From: Massilia norwichensis
GTDB lineage: Bacteria > Pseudomonadota > Gammaproteobacteria > Burkholderiales > Burkholderiaceae_D
NCBI RefSeq assembly: GCF_024753245.1
Contig: NZ_JANUGX010000008.1
Span: 1-64,000, forward strand
Length of the DNA: 64,000 bases
Direction of reading: 5' to 3'
Part shown: piece by piece, positions 41,966 to 50,318 of the stretch
Layout of the letters: the number at the start of each line of letters is the position of its first letter
How positions within the stretch are numbered: the first letter of the stretch is position 1
Notes under the pieces: model-generated
The model's database searches: none
The model's input: only the letters and a program-made list of their open reading frames with translations
Told to the model about the DNA's origin: nothing
Program-made: the position numbers and the translations under genes

Positions 41966-44187
41966 ACGGTCGCGATCAGGGTAAGGAGGTATTCGATGAA
42001 GGCGCTGGCATCCATGCCCCAGCGGCGCGAAGCGCTGGCATTGGGCTCGACCGTGCGGCTGTCGTCGAGCTTGCTGGTGTCGAGGTAGTGCAGGCGCTGC
42101 GGATCGAGTTCGGCGGAGACGGCCTTGGCCGGCTTGGTCCAGCTGAACTTGTGCCAGCTCTCGTTGGCGTCCCAGCGCACGTTTTCGACGCTGCCGTCGG
42201 CAAACTTCACGGTCAGCAGCTGCGGCACCGCGGCGCCATAGCGGCGCACCAGCACTTCGGTGCGGAACGGGTAGGGGCCCACGCCTTCCTTCGCCTTCGG
42301 GTTCGCCTTCTTCCAGGCGTCGCGCTCCTTCTCGACGCGCTTGTCGATGTCTTCCTGCTTGTCCTCGACCCAGTTGCTGCCGGCCTGGCGCGTGCCCGGC
42401 AGCGGCAGCTGTTCGCGGCTGGTGATGCTGGCGATGCGGTCGTCGACCTTGGTGGCCGCGTACACCTGCTGGGCGAACACGGTTTCGACGGCGGCGCGCT
42501 GGCCGGTCACTTCGGCCAGGGTCTCGCGCAGGTCGGCGGTGCTCGGATGGCGGAACTTCCAGCGGCGGTAGTATTCCTTGAAGGCGCGCTCCATCGGCGC
42601 CTTGCCGATACGGGCTTCGAGGTCGCGCATCAGGGTCGCGGTGCGGCTGTAGACCGGGCCGATGTCCTGCAGGCGGTCGTAGGCGTTCTGGCCCGGCGCA
42701 TCGGCCGGGTCGCCGCGCGGCGTGCCCATGCGCTCGGCGGCGAAGGCATCGAAAGTGGGCGTGATGCCGATCCGGCGCATGAAGGGCGAGGCGGCGTGGA
42801 TTTGCTGGCCGCGTTCGCGGATCATGCGCAGGTCCCAGTACTCGTTCAGGCCTTCGTCCAGCACCGGCTCTTCGAACTCGTTGTTCGCCAGCAGGCCATA
42901 AAAGTAGCCGTGGCCGAATTCGTGGATGGTGACGAAGTCCAGCAGGTATTGCTGGCCGAGGTCGGGCTCGACCTGGGCATAGCCTTCGGCGGTGAAGAAG
43001 GTCGGGTATTCCATGCCGCCCGCTTCTTCGGCGTTGTGCGGCGGGATCACCACCGTCAGCGTCTTGTACGGATACGGGCCGAGCGTGTTCGAGAAGTAGG
43101 TCAGGGAATCCTTGGCCGCCTTCATGGCCGGCGCCGCGCTGGCCGCGTACTCGGGCGGGTAGAGGACGGTCACGGTGACGTTCGGGCTGCCCGGACCGGT
43201 CCAGGTCTCGACCATCGGTTTGGCCGTGCGCTTGTCCGCGGTCCAGGCGAAGTCGTGGACGTCGCCCTGCACGTAGCGGTGGGTCAGCAGGCCGTTCTTC
43301 TCGACGGGCGCGCCCTGGCGCTCGCCGGTGGCGCCGATCGTGTACTCCTTCGGCGCCGACAGGCGCACGTCGAAGCTGCCGAAGTCGGCATAGAACTCGG
43401 AGTTCAGGTGCATCTCGTGCACGTTCCAGCGTGGCGCGGTGGCCCCGCGTTCGCCAGGCAGTTCCAGCACGCCGATCTTCGGGAACCACTGGCCGACCAG
43501 GTGGAAGGTCCCGAAGTAGCCGGTGCGCGCCATCACCCGCGGCAGCTGGGTGTGGAAGTCGATGTCGAGGGTGGTCGAGGCGCCCGGCGCCACTGCCGCC
43601 GGCAGGTCGAAGCGCACCACCGTGTGGTCGGTGGCCGGGCCGTTGTCCGGGTGGACAAAGGTCCAGGGCACGGTGGCATCGCCCTGGGTGACAGTGCGCA
43701 GCGCGATATGGCCCCATTCGCCGTCCTTTATCTCGACGCCGGAGCGGAAGGCGCCGTCGCGCTGGCGCTTCTCGGTGAAGAAGGTGCTGCCGGCGCCTTC
43801 GAAGGCGTTCATGTACAGGTGCAGGTAGACGCTTCTGACCGGCACGCTGCTGCGGTTGCGCCAGGTGAGCTTTTCGCGGCCGGTCACGGTGTGCTTGACC
43901 GGATCGAGGGTGGCGTCGATGTCGTAGTGGACCACGCGGTCCGACAGCGTCGGCTCCAGCCCGGTGCGGGCGCCGCCCCAGGCGTTCGGGCTGCTCGGCA
44001 CCGTGACCGCTGCCGCGTTCGGCAGGGCCAGCGCGATACCGTCGAGCGAAGCGGGCGGTGCGCCAGCGGCGATAGGCGCGGCCGGTGCCTCGTCCGGGCC
44101 GGCCAGCAGGTCGGCGGTGACCGCCACGCCTAGCGCCAGCAGGACCGCGGCAGCGCCCGTGCGGAATAGTGTTGAACCCAATCGCAT
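41962..44187 (-). CDS. M1-family metallopeptidase
   Basis: 741 aa. Signal peptide or anchor at residues 10-30 (AAAVLLALGVAVTADLL). N-terminal aminopeptidase-N-type beta domain, then the gluzincin zinc site HEFGHGYFYG with the third ligand Glu in FEEPVLDEGLNEYW. Predicted periplasmic or membrane-associated. No GAMEN motif was found, instead AGGMEYPTFF occupies that place, as in non-classical M1 members. Downstream coupling to a multipass protein is noted above. Confidence 0.9.
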   Translation of the reverse strand: MRLGSTLFRTGAAAVLLALGVAVTADLLAGPDEAPAAPIAAGAPPASLDGIALALPNAAAVTVPSSPNAWGGARTGLEPTLSDRVVHYDIDATLDPVKHTVTGREKLTWRNRSSVPVRSVYLHLYMNAFEGAGSTFFTEKRQRDGAFRSGVEIKDGEWGHIALRTVTQGDATVPWTFVHPDNGPATDHTVVRFDLPAAVAPGASTTLDIDFHTQLPRVMARTGYFGTFHLVGQWFPKIGVLELPGERGATAPRWNVHEMHLNSEFYADFGSFDVRLSAPKEYTIGATGERQGAPVEKNGLLTHRYVQGDVHDFAWTADKRTAKPMVETWTGPGSPNVTVTVLYPPEYAASAAPAMKAAKDSLTYFSNTLGPYPYKTLTVVIPPHNAEEAGGMEYPTFFTAEGYAQVEPDLGQQYLLDFVTIHEFGHGYFYGLLANNEFEEPVLDEGLNEYWDLRMIRERGQQIHAASPFMRRIGITPTFDAFAAERMGTPRGDPADAPGQNAYDRLQDIGPVYSRTATLMRDLEARIGKAPMERAFKEYYRRWKFRHPSTADLRETLAEVTGQRAAVETVFAQQVYAATKVDDRIASITSREQLPLPGTRQAGSNWVEDKQEDIDKRVEKERDAWKKANPKAKEGVGPYPFRTEVLVRRYGAAVPQLLTVKFADGSVENVRWDANESWHKFSWTKPAKAVSAELDPQRLHYLDTSKLDDSRTVEPNASASRRWGMDASAFIEYLLTLIATV

Positions 44188-44346
44188 TGCATGACCCCCA
44201 ATTCCGGATTGAATTGATTATTGTTAAGTTGCATTTGTGTTCACACTATATGCGAAATCCCTGCCAAAAAACGCAACGGCCGCCACAAATTCACCCCAAA
44301 ACCCGGGCAAAGAGGAAGCGATGTTGCTTGTTAGGTTTATAATTCC

Positions 44347-44655
44347 GGGGTTCTGGTGCCCGCACGCGTCTTCTTGCGCGTGCAGTTAAACGGGAAACAC
44401 GGAGCGCAGGTGCCCCCGGCGCCGCGCCAACGTGTGCTGCCCCCGCAACGGTAAACAAGCGCCATCGTCATGATGGCTGGCTGCTTCGAACACCACTGCG
44501 TTCAAGAGCGCCCGACAGAGTTTAGGGCAAGGCGCATCGCCGAAGACAGTACGAAAGTACGGCGAGGCGATGCAACGCCGCCCTAGGCTCTGTCGGGCGC
44601 TCTTGCAGGAAGGTGAAGCGGTCTGTCTTGCTAGCCCGGATACCGGCCAGACAGG
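44347..44655 (+). promoter_or_regulatory. Cobalamin (B12) riboswitch with an expanded arm
   Basis: Upstream of a BtuB-like receptor. Conserved blocks in order: GGTGCCC (44355), TTAAACGGGAAACACGG (44386-44402), B12 box GCTGCCCCCGCAACGGTAA (44436-44454), CCACTG (44493-44498), GGAAGG (44608-44613) and AGCCCGGATACCGGCC (44633-44648). Between CCACTG and GGAAGG, normally a short hairpin, lies a 103-base palindrome (44503-44605). It should lower receptor expression when adenosylcobalamin is plentiful, if still functional. Confidence 0.93.
44503..44605. repeat. Dispersed palindromic repeat, copy 2, within riboswitch
   Basis: Arms CAAGAGCGCCCGACAGAG and CTCTGTCGGGCGCTCTTG are perfectly complementary (18 bp). 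The core has CATCGCC...GGCGATG and AGTACGAAAGTACG. The core and the GGGCGGCGTTGC / CCTTGCCC flanks match the element at 5682-5799 in the opposite orientation. Confidence 0.9.
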
Positions 44656-44741
44656 GGGAAGCGGGCGGTTTGCCGCGCTTCCGTATCGAGCCGGCATGCG
44701 GGGACGCGCGCCGGCCTAACGATTCACCAAAGAACAAGCCG

Positions 44742-46688
44742 ATGATTTCCAAAAAGCCGCTCGCGCTGGCCTGCGCCATTGCCGTTTCCCTTCCTTTTGC
44801 CGTTCACGCCGACGAGCCCGCACCGACCACCGTCGTCATCACCGGTTCGCGCTTCCCCAGCGCCGAATCGCTGGAGCCGATTGGCGCCACCGTCATCACC
44901 CGCGACGAGATCCGCCAGGCCGGCGTGAACGACGTCAACCAGGCGATCCGCAAGATCGGCGGCGTGTTCGGGCGCCAGAGCCTGGACTCTTCGCCGGACT
45001 TCGCGCTCGACCTGCGCGGCTTCGGCACCAATGGCCCGCAGAACATGGTGATCATGGTCGACGGCGTGCGCCTGAACGAGAACGAGCTGGTGAGCTCGGT
45101 GCTGTCGACGATCCCGATCGACACCGTCGAGCGCATCGAGATCACCCGCGGCGGCAGCAGCGTGCTGTACGGCGAGGGCGCGACCGGCGGCGTGATCCAG
45201 ATCGTCACGCGCAAGGATCCGCGCTATGCGCAGGCGGGCACGCACGGTTCGGTGTTCGGCGAAGCCGGCCAGTTGCGCGAGCGCGACCTGCGCGCTTCGC
45301 TGGCCCACGTGGCAGGCAAGCTCAGCTTCGATGCCGCGGTGGCGCGCCAGGACAACGGCAACTACCGCGCCAACAGCGACTTCACGCAGAACAGCCTGTC
45401 GGCCGGCGTGCAGGTCGGCTACACGGGCGGCCGCGCCGGCATCCGCGTCGAAAGCGCGCGCCAGGATTCGCGCCTGCCGGGCGCCCTGAGCATGGCCCAG
45501 TTCCAGGCCAATCCGCGCCAGACCCAGACCCCGAACGACTTCGGTTCGCTCGACACCGATCGCGTCAACGCGTTTGCTGAAGTCCGCGTCGGCGAGGTCG
45601 ACCTGGCCGCCGAACTGTCGCACCGCGAGCGCGATGCGAGCCTGAATTACTTCTTCGGCCCCGACCTGTCGGTGACGCAGTACGACGGCCGCCAGACCCA
45701 GTTCTCGCCGCGCGCGCGCTGGCTGCACACCCTGGACGGCGGCATGCTCAACGAGCTGGTGGCGGGCATCGACGTGATCGACTGGACGCGCAAGACCGTC
45801 TCGAGCTATTCGCTGTCCGACGCCAGCCAGAAATCGAAGGCCGTGTATCTGCGCGACGAACTGCGCTTCGACCCGGCCCACGACGGCCGCGTGGCGCTAG
45901 GCGTGCGCCGCGAAATATTCGACAAGGACTACGTCGATGCGATGCTGGGCGGCGTTCCCGACAACGGCTCGCAGGGCCAGAACGCCTGGGAAGCGCAAGG
46001 CAGCTACCGCGTGCTGCCGCAGCTGGAACTGACGGCGCGCGCCGGCCAGAGCTACCGGGTCGCCAACGTCGACGAGAACAGCTTCCGTACCAGCCTGAGC
46101 CTGCTGAAGGTGCAGACCTCGCACGACCTGGAATTCGGCGCCAGCTGGGGCGATGCCGCCCGCAAAGTGAGCGCGCGCGTGTTCCAGCACAAGCTGGACA
46201 ACGAGATCTTCTACGACCCGACCGCCTTCGCCAACACCAACCTCGACCCGACACGCCGCCGGGGTGTCGAGATCGATGCCGAGGCCGATCTGGCCGCGGG
46301 CTGGCGCGCCACCGCCCACCTGCAGCACGTGAACGCCAAATTCACGGAAGGCCCGAACGCCGGCCGCGAAATGGTGCTGGTGCCGAAGAACGTGCTCACG
46401 GCGCGCCTGAACTGGCTGCCGGGGAATGGCCAGAGCGCGGACTTCGGCGCGCAGTGGGTCGACCGCCAGCGCTACGGCAGCGACTTCGACAACCGCTGCG
46501 CCGCCACCATGCCGTCTTACGTGACCTTCGACGCGCGCTACGCCGTCAAGCTGGGTCCGTGGGAAGTCGCCGTGAACGGCCTGAACCTGGCCGACCGCCA
46601 CTACTTCAGCTACGCCTACGGTTGCCAGTCGGGCATCTACCCGAGCGACGGCCGCCAACTGAAGCTCTCCGCCCGCTACGACTTTTAA
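44742..46688 (+). CDS. btuB: TonB-dependent cobalamin receptor, BtuB-like
   Basis: 648 aa. Signal peptide residues 1-22 (FAVHA-DEPAP), TonB box TTVVITGSR, plug (LRGFGTNGPQNMVIMVDGVR, RGGSSVLYGEGATGGVIQIV), and a barrel ending YDF. Its size equals that of BtuB. Substrate assignment rests on the upstream cobalamin riboswitch. ATG 44742 is the first start after the riboswitch; the frame open from 44613 lies inside it. Confidence 0.92.
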   Translation: MISKKPLALACAIAVSLPFAVHADEPAPTTVVITGSRFPSAESLEPIGATVITRDEIRQAGVNDVNQAIRKIGGVFGRQSLDSSPDFALDLRGFGTNGPQNMVIMVDGVRLNENELVSSVLSTIPIDTVERIEITRGGSSVLYGEGATGGVIQIVTRKDPRYAQAGTHGSVFGEAGQLRERDLRASLAHVAGKLSFDAAVARQDNGNYRANSDFTQNSLSAGVQVGYTGGRAGIRVESARQDSRLPGALSMAQFQANPRQTQTPNDFGSLDTDRVNAFAEVRVGEVDLAAELSHRERDASLNYFFGPDLSVTQYDGRQTQFSPRARWLHTLDGGMLNELVAGIDVIDWTRKTVSSYSLSDASQKSKAVYLRDELRFDPAHDGRVALGVRREIFDKDYVDAMLGGVPDNGSQGQNAWEAQGSYRVLPQLELTARAGQSYRVANVDENSFRTSLSLLKVQTSHDLEFGASWGDAARKVSARVFQHKLDNEIFYDPTAFANTNLDPTRRRGVEIDAEADLAAGWRATAHLQHVNAKFTEGPNAGREMVLVPKNVLTARLNWLPGNGQSADFGAQWVDRQRYGSDFDNRCAATMPSYVTFDARYAVKLGPWEVAVNGLNLADRHYFSYAYGCQSGIYPSDGRQLKLSARYDF

Positions 46689-46695
46689 CCCAAAT

Positions 46696-46771
46696 CAAAC
46701 CGGGGTCAGACACCAAATTTTGGCAACTTCCATGCGGTCATTGCCAAAAATCGGTGTCTGACCCCGGTTTG
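46696..46771. repeat. Long near-perfect inverted repeat (GGGGTCAGACACC)
   Basis: Two 31-base arms (CAAACCGGGGTCAGACACC plus CAAATTTTGGCAA, and its complement) around a 14-base loop, between btuB and dsbA. Two or three mismatches. It may also end btuB transcription. The GGTGTCTGACCCCGG core is a recurrent intergenic motif in this bacterial group, from memory. Confidence 0.88.
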
Positions 46772-46888
46772 AGGTAAGTCGTCGTTACAGCGGTAAGCAA
46801 TTGCAAAAAACGGTCTTGTGGTTCGGCTTTGGGGCGAAAAAGTGGTAATCTCGCGGTCGTTTGCACAACCAACCCGATAAGGATACTT

Positions 46889-47563
46889 ATGCGTTCCCTG
46901 CGTTTCGCCCTGCTCGCCGCCAGCCTCGTCGCCACGGCCGTGTCCATCCCGGCTTCTGCTTCGCCGACCGACCCGAAAAGCGGCGTCGAATACGTCACGC
47001 TCGCGCAACCGCAGCCGGTGCAGGCTGCCGGCAAGAAGGTCGAGGTCATCGAGTTCTTCATGTACCACTGCCCGCACTGCAATGCGCTGGAACCGCAGTT
47101 CGAACAATGGGTCAAAAAGCAGGGCGACAATATCGTCCTGAAGCGGGTACACATCCCGGCAACAGGCGCCAACGATCCGGAAGCCCACCTGTACCTGACC
47201 CTGGAAGCGCTGGGCAAGGTCGAGCAGATGCATGCCAAGGTGTTCAAGGCGATCCACGTCGACCGCGTCCGCATGCGTGACGACGCCACCGTCATCGACT
47301 GGGTCTCGAAGAATGGCATCGACCGCGCAACCTTCACCAACGCCTGGAATTCCTTCGGCGTGATGACCAAGCTGCGCCGCCTGCCGCAGATCGTCGATGC
47401 CTACAAGGTCGACGGCGCGCCGACCATCGTCATCGACGGCAAGTACCAGACCTCGCCGGCGACGGTCTACAATACGGTCAAGACGAACAACGAGCCGCAG
47501 TTGTTCCAGGCAACCCTGCAGGTCATGGACGCGCTGGTCGCCAAGGCAGCCAAGACGAAATAA
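46889..47563 (+). CDS. dsbA: Thiol:disulfide interchange protein DsbA, copy 1
   Basis: 224 aa. Signal peptide residues 1-23 (SASA region). Thioredoxin fold with active site FFMYHCPHCNALEPQF (CPHC, the DsbA type) and cis-Pro loop GAPTIVIDGK. Introduces disulfides in exported proteins. AAGGA precedes ATG 46889; an upstream in-frame start is unsupported. The next gene is 9 bases downstream. Confidence 0.95.
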   Translation: MRSLRFALLAASLVATAVSIPASASPTDPKSGVEYVTLAQPQPVQAAGKKVEVIEFFMYHCPHCNALEPQFEQWVKKQGDNIVLKRVHIPATGANDPEAHLYLTLEALGKVEQMHAKVFKAIHVDRVRMRDDATVIDWVSKNGIDRATFTNAWNSFGVMTKLRRLPQIVDAYKVDGAPTIVIDGKYQTSPATVYNTVKTNNEPQLFQATLQVMDALVAKAAKTK

Positions 47564-47572
47564 GCGAGCGCT

Positions 47573-47902
47573 ATGAGCGATGTAGAAGGCAAGATCCTGA
47601 AGATGTACGACAAGTCCAAGCCGGAAGACGAGGACTTGGCCGATACCAAGTACTACCTCCACTGGCTGTGGGGCGTGGTCGCGGTCCTCGTCGGCATGGT
47701 CTTCTGGCTCTGCATCGCGCTCGTGAATGCCGAGAACCAGCGTTACGCCCTGCTCACCAACAAGTGCGCCGATCCGGTCTTCAAAGGTGAAGTCGACCGC
47801 CAGTGCCTGCGCATCGTGAGCTCGCGCGATCACTGGTGGGAGCACCTGTGGTACGGCGTCACCCACCTCAGGGCGGAACAGCCCGAGGCGCGCCGCCGCT
47901 GA
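47573..47902 (+). CDS. Small single-pass membrane protein
   Basis: 109 aa, not recognised. Acidic N-terminus, one transmembrane helix (about residues 31-53, WLWGVVAVLVGMVFWLCIALV), then a short domain with two cysteines (NKCADPVF, RQCLRIVSS), which lies in the periplasm if the N-terminus is inside. Sandwiched between two dsbA paralogs, so it might be a redox partner; this is inference from context and the Cys pair. Confidence 0.7.
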   Translation: MSDVEGKILKMYDKSKPEDEDLADTKYYLHWLWGVVAVLVGMVFWLCIALVNAENQRYALLTNKCADPVFKGEVDRQCLRIVSSRDHWWEHLWYGVTHLRAEQPEARRR

Positions 47903-47923
47903 TGGCCGCGTATCGCAGGCATC

Positions 47924-47957
47924 GAAAAAATCCCGCTTCCGCAGCGGGATTTTTTTT
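47924..47957. terminator. Bidirectional terminator
   Basis: AAAAAATCCCGCT-TCCGC-AGCGGGATTTTTTTT, 13-bp stem with A-run before and T-run after. Ends the dsbA / small membrane protein transcript. Confidence 0.95.
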
Positions 47958-48043
47958 GCCCGCTAAGTTTCCCTTAAGGCAATCCTTTCTCGAAAGAATG
48001 CTAAGCTATGCATACCCTTCATACGATCAAAAGGATTAGTCCC

Positions 48044-48712
48044 ATGCGTCTCCTGCGCCTTGCCGCCGCCTGCCTGCTCGCCACCGCCGCCATGAGCCCG
48101 GCCTTCGCCTCGCCGGCGAACCCGCAGAACGGCGTCGATTACGTTACCCTGGCCCAGCCGCAGCCGGTGCAGACGACCGGCAAGAAGGTCGAGGTCATCG
48201 AATTCTTCATGTACCACTGCCCGGTCTGCAATGGCCTGGAACCCGGTTTCGAGGAATGGGTCAAGAAGCAGGGCGACCGCATCCAGGTGCGCCGCATCCA
48301 CATGCCCTATGCCGGCGCCAACGATCCGGAAGCGCACCTGTACCTGACCCTGGAAGCGCTGGGCCGCCTCGACGACATGCACGAGAAGGTCTTCAATGCC
48401 GTGCACAAGCAGCGCATCCGCCTGAACAAGGACGATGCCATCATCGACTGGGTGTCGAAGAACGGCATCGACCGCACGACCTTCCTGAATGCATGGAACT
48501 CCTTCGGCGTGCAGGCCCGCCTGCGCGGCCTGAACCGGATCATCGAGAACTACAAGGTGGACTCGGTGCCGACCATCATCGTCGACGGCAAATACATGAC
48601 CTCGCCGGGCATGGTCCATGAAAGCACCAAGACCAACAATCCTCAGGAAATGTACCAGGGCGCGCTGCAGATCGCCGATGCGCTGGTGGCCAAGGCGGCT
48701 GCGACTAAATAA
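48044..48712 (+). CDS. DsbA-family oxidoreductase, copy 2
   Basis: 222 aa. Close paralog of the gene at 46889. Signal peptide residues 1-22 (SPAFA-SPANP). Active site FFMYHCPVCNGLEPGF has CPVC in place of CPHC, which should lower the oxidising power relative to copy 1. cis-Pro loop DSVPTIIVDGK. AAGGATTAG precedes ATG 48044. It converges on the kinase gene with an 8-base overlap of coding ends. Confidence 0.92.
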   Translation: MRLLRLAAACLLATAAMSPAFASPANPQNGVDYVTLAQPQPVQTTGKKVEVIEFFMYHCPVCNGLEPGFEEWVKKQGDRIQVRRIHMPYAGANDPEAHLYLTLEALGRLDDMHEKVFNAVHKQRIRLNKDDAIIDWVSKNGIDRTTFLNAWNSFGVQARLRGLNRIIENYKVDSVPTIIVDGKYMTSPGMVHESTKTNNPQEMYQGALQIADALVAKAAATK

Positions 48713-50069
48713 TCAGAACGCCGTCCGGCAGGGCGATCACGAACCTTGCACCCCCCAGCGGCGAGCGCTCCACGCGCAGGCTGCCGCCGTGCAGCCTGAC
48801 CGCCTTGCGCGCGATCGACAGCCCGAGCCCGAAGCCGCCGGTGGCGCGGTCGCGGCTGCGGTCGAGCCGGTAGAAGGGCTCGAAGATGCGTTCGCGTTCC
48901 TCTTCGGGGATGCCGGGGCCGTCGTCGTCGACCAGGATCTCGAGCTCGCCGTCGGCGTGGCGCGCACTCAGCGCCACCGTGTGCGCGGCGTATTTCTGGG
49001 CATTACGCAGCAAGTTGCCGACCGCGCGCGCCAGCAGGCGGCGGTCGCCGTCGATGCTGCCCAGCCGGCTGCCGAGTTCGACGTGCAGGGTGGCCGGGCT
49101 CGGATGCAGTCCCTCGGCGCATTCGCGCAGCACCGGCTCGACCTCGAACAGCGCGCGCTGCGGCTCGATGGCGTTGTCCAGCTTGCTCATCGAGAGCAGT
49201 TCGTTGACCAGTTCGTTCAGCTCGGCCAGGTCGCCGTCCATCGCCTTGATGCGCTTGGCCAGGGCCGGGTCGTCGATGCGGGCTTCCACCAGTTCGAGCG
49301 CGAACTGCAGGCGCGCGATCGGGGTGCGCAATTCGTGCGACACCGAGTGCAGCAGGTTCTTCTGCGATTCCAATAAACCCTGGATGCGTTCGGCCATCGC
49401 ATTGATGCGCTCGGCCAGCGGATAGGCCGCATCGGAAGGGTGCATGCGGGCGCGCGCCGACAACTGGCCGGCGCCGAACTCGTCGGCCGTGCGCGCCAGC
49501 ATCTGCAGGCCCTGCCAGTGCGAACGCGACCACAATGCGATCGGCACCAGCAGCGCCAGCGCCACCACCACATAGCGCACCACTTCCATCAGCAGGGCCT
49601 GGCCGAGGTCGATCGGCAGGCTGGAGGCGCGGATCGCTTCCTCGTTGCTGCCGATATAGCGGTTGCCCGCCAGGTCGACGCGCCGGAAGAAGGTCTTGCG
49701 GGCCGGGTCGATCACGATCTCGCCGCGTTCGAAGGCGGCCCGGTCGTTGCGCGGCAGGGCGCGCCTGGCCTGGTCCAGCGGGACCAGGTCGAAATGCGCG
49801 GTCGATACTTCACGCACCTTGTTCAGGCGGCCCAGCCATTCGTCGGCCGGGGCCTGGTCGACGTATTGTTCGAGCAGGAAGATCTGGGCCGAGGCCTGGC
49901 GCCGCGCGATGTCCTCGAGCGGATCGCCGAACAGGCGCGTGAAAATGAAATAGATGACGAAGCTTGCTGCCGTGATCGACAGCATGACCAGAATGAAGAA
50001 GCGGAAAAACAGGCGGTTCACGCCGTCGCGGAAGTGGTCTTGCTCATGGGCGGAATTGTATAGGAGCAA
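48705..50069 (-). CDS. Sensor histidine kinase, RstB-like
   Basis: 454 aa. Two transmembrane helices (about residues 20-42 and 160-180) flank a periplasmic sensor of about 120 residues. HAMP follows, then the HisKA box LLHSVSHELRTPIARLQ (phospho-His), and HATPase_c with VGNLLRNAQKYA, DDDGPGIP and GGFGLGLSIARK. GTG 50021 (VNRLFFRFF) is an alternative start close to the first helix. The cognate OmpR-type regulator is probably the one at 52635-53321, same strand but 2.6 kb away. Confidence 0.92.
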   Translation of the reverse strand: MLLYNSAHEQDHFRDGVNRLFFRFFILVMLSITAASFVIYFIFTRLFGDPLEDIARRQASAQIFLLEQYVDQAPADEWLGRLNKVREVSTAHFDLVPLDQARRALPRNDRAAFERGEIVIDPARKTFFRRVDLAGNRYIGSNEEAIRASSLPIDLGQALLMEVVRYVVVALALLVPIALWSRSHWQGLQMLARTADEFGAGQLSARARMHPSDAAYPLAERINAMAERIQGLLESQKNLLHSVSHELRTPIARLQFALELVEARIDDPALAKRIKAMDGDLAELNELVNELLSMSKLDNAIEPQRALFEVEPVLRECAEGLHPSPATLHVELGSRLGSIDGDRRLLARAVGNLLRNAQKYAAHTVALSARHADGELEILVDDDGPGIPEEERERIFEPFYRLDRSRDRATGGFGLGLSIARKAVRLHGGSLRVERSPLGGARFVIALPDGVLII

Positions 50070-50159
50070 TGATCAGCAAAACCATATTTTACAAAGTTGC
50101 GACAAATGCTGGACATGTCGAGGCGGATTCGCTTGCCAGGTCTGCGTAGGATGGTAACT

Positions 50160-50215
50160 CATCAGGTTTTTCCGTTTGGCCCACCTGATGCGCGAGCGAT
50201 GGTGGGCCTTTTTTT
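50160..50215 (+). promoter_or_regulatory. Candidate attenuator upstream of mipA
   Basis: Terminator hairpin GGCCCACC (50178-50185) / GGTGGGCC (50201-50208) plus TTTTTTT. A competing helix CATCAGGT (50160-50167) / ACCTGATG (50183-50190) shares three bases with the terminator's left arm, so the two exclude each other. No plus-strand gene lies upstream, so this is either a leader attenuator or the end of a small RNA. Confidence 0.55.
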
Positions 50216-50318
50216 ATTCGCAATGAAAGAGGGCAGCCAATGTGGAGAACCGGGATTTTGGGAGGAGGGAAGACAAGCACGTAGAATGTTGTTTTCCTGA
50301 ATCGTTTAACTCGGCACT

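Noticed and set aside
44613..44741. N-terminal extension of the BtuB-like receptor
   Set aside because: It lies inside the cobalamin riboswitch, and the signal peptide begins at 44742.
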